Translations under genes and position numbers: made by a program
Assembly: GCA_950295325.1 (NCBI GenBank)
Contig: OX485806.1
Location: 47,859,169-47,923,168, forward strand
Reading direction: 5' to 3'
DNA: 64,000 nt
DNA from: Polytrichum commune
Taxonomy: Eukaryota; Streptophyta; Polytrichopsida; Polytrichales; Polytrichaceae
The notes under the pieces: model-generated
Databases searched by the model: none
Told to the model about the DNA's origin: nothing
Seen by the model: only the letters and a program-made list of their open reading frames with translations
Shown: piece by piece, positions 56,228 through 64,000 of the stretch
Numbering within the stretch: position 1 is the first letter of the stretch
Layout: the number at the start of each line of letters is the position of its first letter

Positions 56228-56290
56228 TGTAATCAGTTGGACCGGGAAACACTAAGACCTCATCTGATTATACCCAAAAATCTCCTCAGA
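56228..56290 (+). repeat. Dispersed ~64-bp repeat, copy 2
   Basis: Counterpart of 19238-19303 in the same orientation. Confidence 0.5.
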
Positions 56291-57239
56291 CATTTGGCAT
56301 TTGGTTTTTAAACATAAAATGGGAAAAAAACCAACAATATTGTATTAAAATATGAATGTTATAAACAAATTTAGGCCATGTCAGCCATCAACCCCCACCC
56401 TCATGCGTTGTAATCCGGCTGAGAGCCTAAGGCTCACATGCATTCACTTGATTCCCTTGGCATTGTGATATGTCTTCCCATATTTCAACCATGTCATCTT
56501 AAACACACAACTCTTTATTCAAACTGATACAATGTTCAAGTATTGAAAAATACTATGTTCCCTTGTGCTCACTGCACTCCTAGTTGTTCAATGAAGTCAA
56601 CACTTGACCTTCAACACTTGCCACCACTATGCCTACTTAACCAATACTAACTATGTCCTACTGACATGTGGGCAAGCCTCTAAACATTTAGCTTGCCTTG
56701 CCCTACTTCATTGGACTAGTCCATCCAAAACTCTGTCCTAAATCCTACCTTCAAACTCCACTGTGAACACCATTAACTCTGCTACCTTTTACAAATCAGC
56801 TGATGCTTAATCACAACCTCAACCCAGGACCGCCGGTCTTCTGCCCAGCACCTCCTGGTATACTTACCCAACATTGTAGTAAACCGCCGTGCCACTTGGC
56901 AACTTTTGGCATCACTTGGCCACTAATACACTGACCGGTTAGCTCCTGCTCCAGAACTCGCCCTCTGCCGTGTAATTCCTGCCAAAATCAAAGTCAGTGC
57001 ACCGAGGTACTTTGCATCGACGCCTTGTGCTCCCTATGTGGGCAACAGCCTTACGATTGCATCGTTGGCATAGCAAGACTCCCCTGGCCGAATGGTAAAT
57101 TTCCCCCTGCTCACATCCTTCACACTCTGATGTGTGCTTCTGCGGTTGATCGCATGATTGATTATGCAATCAGTAGCAATTTTCTCCCTTTGGCGGTCTT
57201 CCCCTAGATGATGCTCCTCTAGATCTGACTCGCCCTTTC

Positions 57240-58293
57240 GCATTTGTCAGCTTGTAGTCGACCCATCAACCACCTCAATGCTACCTCCAATTCGAAGGCC
57301 TCCTTCGCTCCTGAACTGCATTCCAGGGCGTAGCTATGTTAACAACAACTTTCGATTTGAACTCCCTTGAATCGTCCAGAAATCTCATCCTTAGCTGGCA
57401 GCTGCAGCCTTGATTCCGACCACCCTTTACACCCTGATCCCACCTTCGCCGACCTCTCCTCTTCACGTCCCCTCTGCAGCCAGACATGCACGTCACAGAT
57501 TCTCGAACTTCTCTGCAGCCTCTGCAAGTTTTACTGCCCCTCTCTCCTCCAGCCTTAATTCATTTCCGCCGCTCGCCTTCGGATTCAGACCCGCATTCAC
57601 CCACATATTTTATCCACGACTGCAACCGCGGAAAGAAGCTGGGTAAACACTCCTCACACTCGGCCAGGCCTCACGTTGCCTTCTCCTAACCGTGCACAAA
57701 GAAGAACTGAATCTTCACAATTTCGGCAGAGCACAGCTCGCCTCTGCCTCCGAACCCCTCTTCCCCTGATCTCACATTGTGCACATAACTAGTGAGTGAA
57801 ACCCCCAAGACCCCTTGGCAGCAACTCACGCTGCATTCCTCCGGTTGAAGGAAGACCTGCAATCTTTGGCAGGCCTCCCGCTCCTGGCCACCAGCTCCTT
57901 CCCCTGGCTCCGGCCGCTGCCGACGACGTTGACAGAGAGAGTTTTCTTCCTCCTGCCGCAGCTCATCCCAACCGCCACTTCCTACTGTCCGGAATTCTCT
58001 AGGGTGAACAGAGGCCCTTACCCAAAACGAACAGTAGCCAATCCTATTCAAGTTAACATAAATCTCGGCTTGCAAGCCTAGCTTTGAAGCTTAATAACCC
58101 TCCTAACTAATTCTAATTAACACCTTCTAACCTACTTGCGCCAAAGCACTAACAGTCTAGATTTAACTTAATTCAAATCCACATTCAGGACCTTCATTTT
58201 TTTATGTTTTTGAGTAATTGACAAAAATTCAAAGCCTAAGTTTTAATAGTTTTAAAGGGTTAAGAACACATGTGGGCACCATATTGGGCTCAC
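57240..58293 (-). mobile_element. LTR-C copy
   Basis: Minus-strand start TGTGAGCCCAATATGGTGCC at 58293, followed by the AT-rich then purine-rich order seen in other copies. The GC-rich 57280-57980 stretch would be the inner part. The left edge is uncertain and could reach 56228. Many overlapping frames on both strands (57034-57243, 57281-57496, 57686-58075) reflect composition only. Confidence 0.45.
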
Positions 58294-59950
58294 ATGCCAT
58301 TAATAGATGCATATTAAATATATAAAAACCTTCTTTTAAATTTGAGAAAAATAAATTAGAAACTAAAATTTTCATTAATCTCATATCTTTAGCAATCAAC
58401 ACAGTCATTCCACCTCTTGCAAAAACCAAATCAATGTGGTTTTCCTAGGTATTTTTGCATAAAACAATTGGGGTCATGGTTTGTAGTTTATAACCTACCC
58501 TGACATAGGGTGTTGGATCATGACTATGGTTGCAAAGTTGCTCTGCCAATTTGCAAATTGTAGAACTCCCAATTCTTCGGTGTAATTTAGGCAAATTTTG
58601 ATGTCGTCTATTGTGGACCCTAAACAATTTTGGTGCCACTTAAAACATTTATTTCTTCAAATGTTTTCTAGCATCTTCAACTTCCTCATACCATAGTGAT
58701 TCAATGTTCTCACATGTGTGTGATGCACACATCCAATTGAACATTCAAATCTTTAGGCTTCTGTCCAGCTCCCAATGGAGGATAATGTTGTCTATGGACA
58801 TGTCATTGTGTTGCACATTTTCATTATGAAATTCTCCCATAATCCATACCAAAGCCCACGGCAATTTTAACCTCTTGGCTTGGACCTTGTCAACATGATC
58901 CAACTATTACCATTTGATTAGGACCATTAGCATGATATTGGCATTTGGTTGATATGATCAATCATGTAGATACATTTACCTTGATTATTTTTAGGCATTT
59001 GTTTCTAGTGGAGAGTGGAAGTGGTTTATGTTCATATATGTATACAAACAAATGAAAACCTTGGCATGTATCCAAAAAGTTGGAGTGAAAATTTTGCAAG
59101 TTGGAATTAGTGTATAAGAACTTTTGTATGGGTTACTACAAAACAATGGTAAGATGTAGGGGATGGTATTGTGGTAAGGGTTTGTTTTAAAAACTTGATT
59201 TGGAAAGTGCGGCATTGCATGGCATATAATTCTACATAAAATTTTTGTTGAGGGGAGTGCTATCATGTGAGCGGTGAGGAGGAAAAGAATGTTTGTTTCA
59301 CACACACTTGTATCTTATAACCGTGGATTTTTGACATGAAATACATGAACACTATTCATGAAATTATTAAGGGGGATTGAATAAAATTTTCTTTACTTTA
59401 TTAATTTACATTAGTTTGATTATGTGCAAAAGCTTATATTGTTTCTTAAATTCAAGAGTCAATAGAAGTAGCCAATACGTTGTTAGAAAAATACTATGCC
59501 AATAGAGGTACCTTAATGGATAAATTATCTCAATGACAAAAAACTTGAAATCCATGAAGACCAAGTTAGTTTAGAACTTTGAAAAGAAACCCCAACACAT
59601 TGCATTCATCGAGCAATCTCAACATTGTGTCCAACAAAATTGGTAATTTTTCTCAAAATTCTCAAAATCAAAACCAAAACAAATTTATTCATATACTATG
59701 GTCCTCTATTGCCTCTAAAAGGAAAAAAATTCTCCAATTGTGATAATAACCTCCTTGTTCTCATATGGGGTACGAGTGCAGATTTTTTCTGCCTATGCAA
59801 TAGCAATAGCCTCTGCATATATAAGAAGCACCATTGCTTTCAAAGTGGAGCCCAATGATTCCATCAACTTTGCATTGTAAACACCAATTATGATATGAGT
59901 GAGAATTGACAAAGAAATGCCAATGAAAAAATAGAGACATTAAAAAAAAT
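58294..59950. other. AT-rich spacer with weak minus-strand coding trace
   Basis: 58445-58639 and 58229-58429 on the minus strand look slightly protein-like and share a CEPxMVPTCVL reading with 47478, but that is only the LTR-C start translated. Nothing firm. Confidence 0.3.
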
Positions 59951-59964
59951 CCAAGGAAAAACTC

Positions 59965-62900
59965 ACATATTTAAACGAGTTTTCCTAGCCATTTTTCTGA
60001 CAGGCTTTTCATCATCCTCCATGACCATGGATTGTGTTGGTGTTTGTACTCTAGGACGTTGAGAGGACAATGCTTAAAGTGGAGCAATAATGGCATTAAA
60101 GATACGGGAATTTGCCTCATACGCAACAAGGTGATGACCGCTATTAAAAAACGCATGAACAGAAGCATTTGCAAACATCATTGACATATATTTCAATATG
60201 ATAGACTTAGAAATCAATTTCAACAAATAAATTTAGTTTTGTTATAGTTAAGATAATCAACATGTTGATGCAGTGATTACCACAACTACTCTGTCAGGCT
60301 CAGTTAATGATTTAATAAACAGTTGGTGTATGGCTCTCTGTTTTTGTCGAGCACCGAGCCATCTATTAATTGGTCATTATCTAAAGTGTTGTTGAAGATA
60401 ATATCATCATCCTTGATTTACACACCTTCTTTGACAAGGACTTTATTCTTGTTAAATAAAATGACTATGTTATGTTTTTTTGGCTAGGCGGTACAAAAGG
60501 ATACAAGACCTCCTTGACTACAAAACAAAAAATATTGTGGACATTAGTATATGAATGTTTCTCACACCAATGTTGATGTTTTCATAGAAGAAATTTGAAA
60601 AAATTATCAACTACACATACATTTGCAGATGCATCTACATCCGAGCATAGATGCATGAAATTGATGCCCGACGAATCTCTAACAAGAAAAAATGTGTAAG
60701 TTGCTGCAAATGTTCGAACATCAAATCGAACATTTTTGGATTCAGACACGAATAAGAGAATGTGTGCATCATTGTGAAGAAAATGAAATGGAAATTTAAA
60801 AGTTGTTTTTATCTCATTACTATCGTATTTATTCCATTTTGGAGTAGCAAATCATGAGATAAAAGACACAGGAAGTCCTTCAGGTAAATCTGCGATCAAC
60901 AAGTCAAATCACTTGTGCGAGCAAAATATCGTTTGAAATTTGTGTTGTACGTACATTATCAAATTGCACTCACAAACAACAAGATAACATTAGGAAAAAT
61001 GATAACAATTTCATATAAGGATTAAAAACTAATAATTAGATATGATTATCGAATTATTAATGAAAGAATATAGATGCTCACTTATTTTACAAATTCATGA
61101 GTCTTCAATAATAGAGATTGTGAAGGAGTTGATATCAATCCCATGATAGAGGTGTTTTCCAACAACACTTGAACCACAGTCGGGACATATTGCAAGAAGG
61201 AGAAAGATTTGTATTCGTCTATAGGAGTAGATGTACATGTTGCATCATTGGTGGTTACATTTGGGGTGTACGTTGAATGTCAACCTTCTTACATTTTTAT
61301 ATTTTATGGTTTGTGTGGCGATACTTTCCTGCATGAGTTGGAGACCAAAGTTATTGGTTTCAATTGTATCTTATGATCATAGCCTTGCCCCAATCTCTTC
61401 CTCTATTGGATAGAAAACAACAGAACAATCCACAAACTAAAACAGTTTTAGAGAACATTGAAATCCCAAAGTTTCAATTGTATGGGAATGTAAATGTAAT
61501 TTTTGTGGGTTTTGTCAATCCAAGCATTTAAGATAATAGGCAAAATAAATAAATTATATTGCTCTTTTTGCAACAACTTCCTTTGCATATATCTATGTTC
61601 AATAATTACACATATTTAGTCATTGCATTGCAGCTAGAAAAATTATAATAAAGGTATTCAACAAAGTCAAATACGGTATTAAAGTTCAAATTACTTATAT
61701 AAAACTATTTTCATAGTTATCTCTCCAAAAGGAAAGTCTAAAAGCTCGGTATTTTTAGAGATTGGAGGCCACTACACGTATTAAAGTAAAGAATGCTTTA
61801 TTCCAAAATATAATACGCCATTTCTTCACATAATCAAAGGCCTTCAATATATCATCCCTCCATTTGACTTACTTCACTCTTTCTTAATATTCTCGAATTC
61901 ATGTATAACCTCCTCTTCCAACTACACGATAAAGAAAACATAAACATACATAAAATCAATCAATGAAAATAAGAATCACGTTAAGCAATCAAACATTACA
62001 TGTGACATGAAATTGAAACATTCTGAAATACATGCGCCCACAGAGATGCTTGAGCAAGAAATGAATCCAAAACATTTTCCTTCCTTGGAGAAAGCAAGAA
62101 ATGATTAGATGCACGTAACATAGGGCTAGAATTCCACCAGCTCAACCACTGTATCTTATATGTGCCATGAACCGTTGATGCAGCAATTTTCAACAATTTT
62201 ACCAATATTATCTCCGGTTTTGGATTAGACCTTCAATGCGAGTTGACCTGGAGAAAAACTTAAATCATGAATATATATCAAACATACAACATTAACGATG
62301 AAATAATAAAAGTATGTAAAAATCAAGTATGCAAAATTTTGAATATATATGAATTCAAGTATCTAAGAATCGAAGATACAAATATACAAAAATTTAAGTA
62401 TGTATAAATTCAACCATGCAAAAGTTATATATGTTACAATATGATAATACAAAAATCGATAGTCAAGTTTGCAAAAATTCAAATATGTAAGATTTGAAGA
62501 TGTAAAAAATTAAGTATGCAAAAATATAAGAAATGATTCATAATTAAAAAAAAGATAAATGAAAAATAAATTCACCTCCTCTAGAAAACTCCATAAAATT
62601 CATCTCGTTTCCAAGATCTGCAACAACCAATTTTTTTTCAAATTCTCTAGTTATGATATTTTTGATGAAAGATATAGTCTCATTATAAATTCTACATGCC
62701 TCCTCTATGGCCGCAACAACATAACGCTGTACACACAGACATATAATAAGATTTTAGCTTTTAACATAATTATGAAAACAAACAGACAAAAATCAAACAA
62801 AATTTGGAGATTGAACCTTGTATAAAAATTCCATAAAGACATCAATTCTTGAAGCATACCAATTCGAATTAGTTTTTTATTCACACTTTCTGTTATCACC

Positions 62901-63667
62901 AACTAAAATTAATGATTTGTAATTCTCAAGTGGTAGAAAACCAAAATGACAAATCCGATGAAATTTGTGAACAAGATTGGTATTTACATGGTCACTTTCA
63001 GTGGACCTAGAAAAAATAAAATTTTAGACAAAATGATAAAAATTAAGCAATAAGATAACTTGCAAAAAATAAATATGAAGTTTATACATGTTCACATTAT
63101 ATATCGCTTCAAAAATAATTCCAACATTTCCAAATGCATTGAAACATATGCAATCAACTGCATAATGCCATTCTTGATCGTCAACATGAAAAAGCTCTAT
63201 ATGTCATCACCATGCAATCGACCGCTGATTTATTTTCCAAACAAAAAATATTTTATTGCACAAATTGACATAATCATCATCAACATGAAGTTTCCCCTCA
63301 AATGAGGCATTAGCTACACACCAATGAACATTCCAAATTGTTTTCATTTCAACATTCATTTCAAATTGATTTTTTAAAATCATAAATTGATACATGTCGC
63401 CTTCTCTATAGCCATTGATAAATTCATTCTCTAAAAATTGCACATCAACCTCAAGCACAAGTCAAACCATAGCCAATGATACCAAACAACATATAAGAAT
63501 GGAAATTCTAGATTTCTCTGGTGGTTTAATATCCAAGTTGTTGATGACAAAATTAAAATCTATTTTTTGTGGTTTTGCGTTTGATTGAGAATCTTTTCAA
63601 CATCTTTCAATTATTCAACATTCGCATCATCATCATCATTACGATCACTAGGGTTACAATCTTGCAT
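59965..63667 (-). pseudogene. Multi-exon gene remnant with methyltransferase-like C-terminal domain
   Basis: Read right to left, exon-like blocks alternate with very AT-rich introns. A block starting ATG at 63667 (MQDCNPSDRNDDDDANV) leads to 63566-63060 (VQFLENEFINGYREGDMY; WNVHWCVANASFEGKL). Next come 63000-62815 and 62714-62572, whose junction is in phase (FMEFLYK, then RYVVAAIEEACRIYNE). Further blocks are 62240-61985, ~61925, 61330-61095, 60903-60592, 60530-60275 and 60180-59965. The third-last holds FDLLIADLPEGLPVSF (like the DPPY/W motif) and ATPKWNKYDSNEIK. The last two hold EPDRVVVVITASTC and GHHLVAYEANSRIFNAI, like SAM-binding motif I and its acidic strand. That order (DPPY before motif I) is the beta-type DNA N6A/N4C methylase order. 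At least six stops or frameshifts. N-terminal part unrecognised. Confidence 0.45.
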
Positions 63668-63779
63668 CTAAAAAATTTACAAATCATTAATGATAAAATA
63701 TTAATTCTCAATCACAGAAATGGTAATGACAAAATAAAAATCAAATATGAAATTAAGTAAGCTTTAAATACTTAAAATT

Positions 63780-64000
63780 CAAATATACTAAATAAATAGG
63801 ATTTCACATTTACACATATTATCATTCATATACATCCACACACATTTTCATTTAAACTTATACACACACACACATATATTATTATTCACACTCATATACA
63901 CACTCTCACATGTATATATTTATTTAGAATCACACAAGCTTATATTCTTATACATACACATTCACACATTCTAATTCACACTCTTTTATATATACACTCA
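63780..64000. repeat. AC/TA-rich simple-sequence region
   Basis: Irregular CACACA, TATATA and ACACTCATATACACAC runs to the window edge. A (CAT)n-type run also lies at about 63624-63643, inside the preceding gene remnant. Confidence 0.7.

Noticed and set aside
56939-57250. Cys-rich minus-strand frame resembling a zinc finger (CEGCEQGE ... CQRCNRK)
   Set aside because: Cysteine spacing fits no known finger, and the frame overlaps others in a region of biased composition.

Overview
The window looks like nuclear DNA of a land plant with a large, transposon-filled genome. The evidence is Ty3/gypsy and Ty1/copia remnants, solo LTRs with 5-bp target duplications, a MITE, a plant-type trihelix gene, spliceosomal introns and AT-rich spacers. 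A seed-free plant such as a fern, lycophyte or bryophyte is my guess from family resemblance only. No rRNA, tRNA, CRISPR or bacterial-style operon was seen.

Layout. 1-2.8 kb: 3' part of a Ty3/gypsy element (RNase H, integrase, a broken PHD-like zinc finger, its LTR). 3.5-5.4 kb: endonuclease-like fragment, a broken unknown coding trace and a possible last exon of a membrane protein. 6.4-7.5 kb: the only convincing intact host gene, a trihelix DNA-binding protein. 8-15 kb: AT-rich spacer, microsatellites, small tandem repeats and a fragment of a second LTR family. 15.9-20 kb: minus-strand gypsy gag with a CCHC knuckle. 20-27 kb: decayed gypsy integrase, then a pile-up of nested LTRs around a broken chromovirus whose pol lies opposite to its gag.

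27-36 kb holds no LTR. It carries a degraded, intron-bearing gene resembling DUF7869 proteins and at least a dozen short GC-rich imperfect palindromes of the form CCACGGG-N-CCCGTGG, some in a 355-bp tandem duplication. 36-40 kb: minus-strand copia fragment beside a transposase-like gene cut by a solo LTR. 42.9-47.1 kb: one minus solo LTR (target duplication CGGAC) containing a younger plus chromovirus (target duplication GTAAC) and a MITE. 47-55 kb: a minisatellite, further LTRs (two with clear target duplications) and a degenerate ~105-bp array. 56-58.3 kb: another copy of the second LTR family. 59.9-63.7 kb: minus-strand multi-exon gene remnant whose C-terminal part looks like a DNA-methyltransferase-type domain.

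The dominant ~930-985-bp LTR family (here LTR-B, TGTCGC...GCGACA ends) accounts for about ten insertions in both orientations, including self-nesting, and carries a 24-bp perfect palindrome and an expanding G-run. Most long reading frames in the GC-richer parts are shadows inside these LTRs. Apart from the trihelix gene, essentially all coding matter here is decayed.
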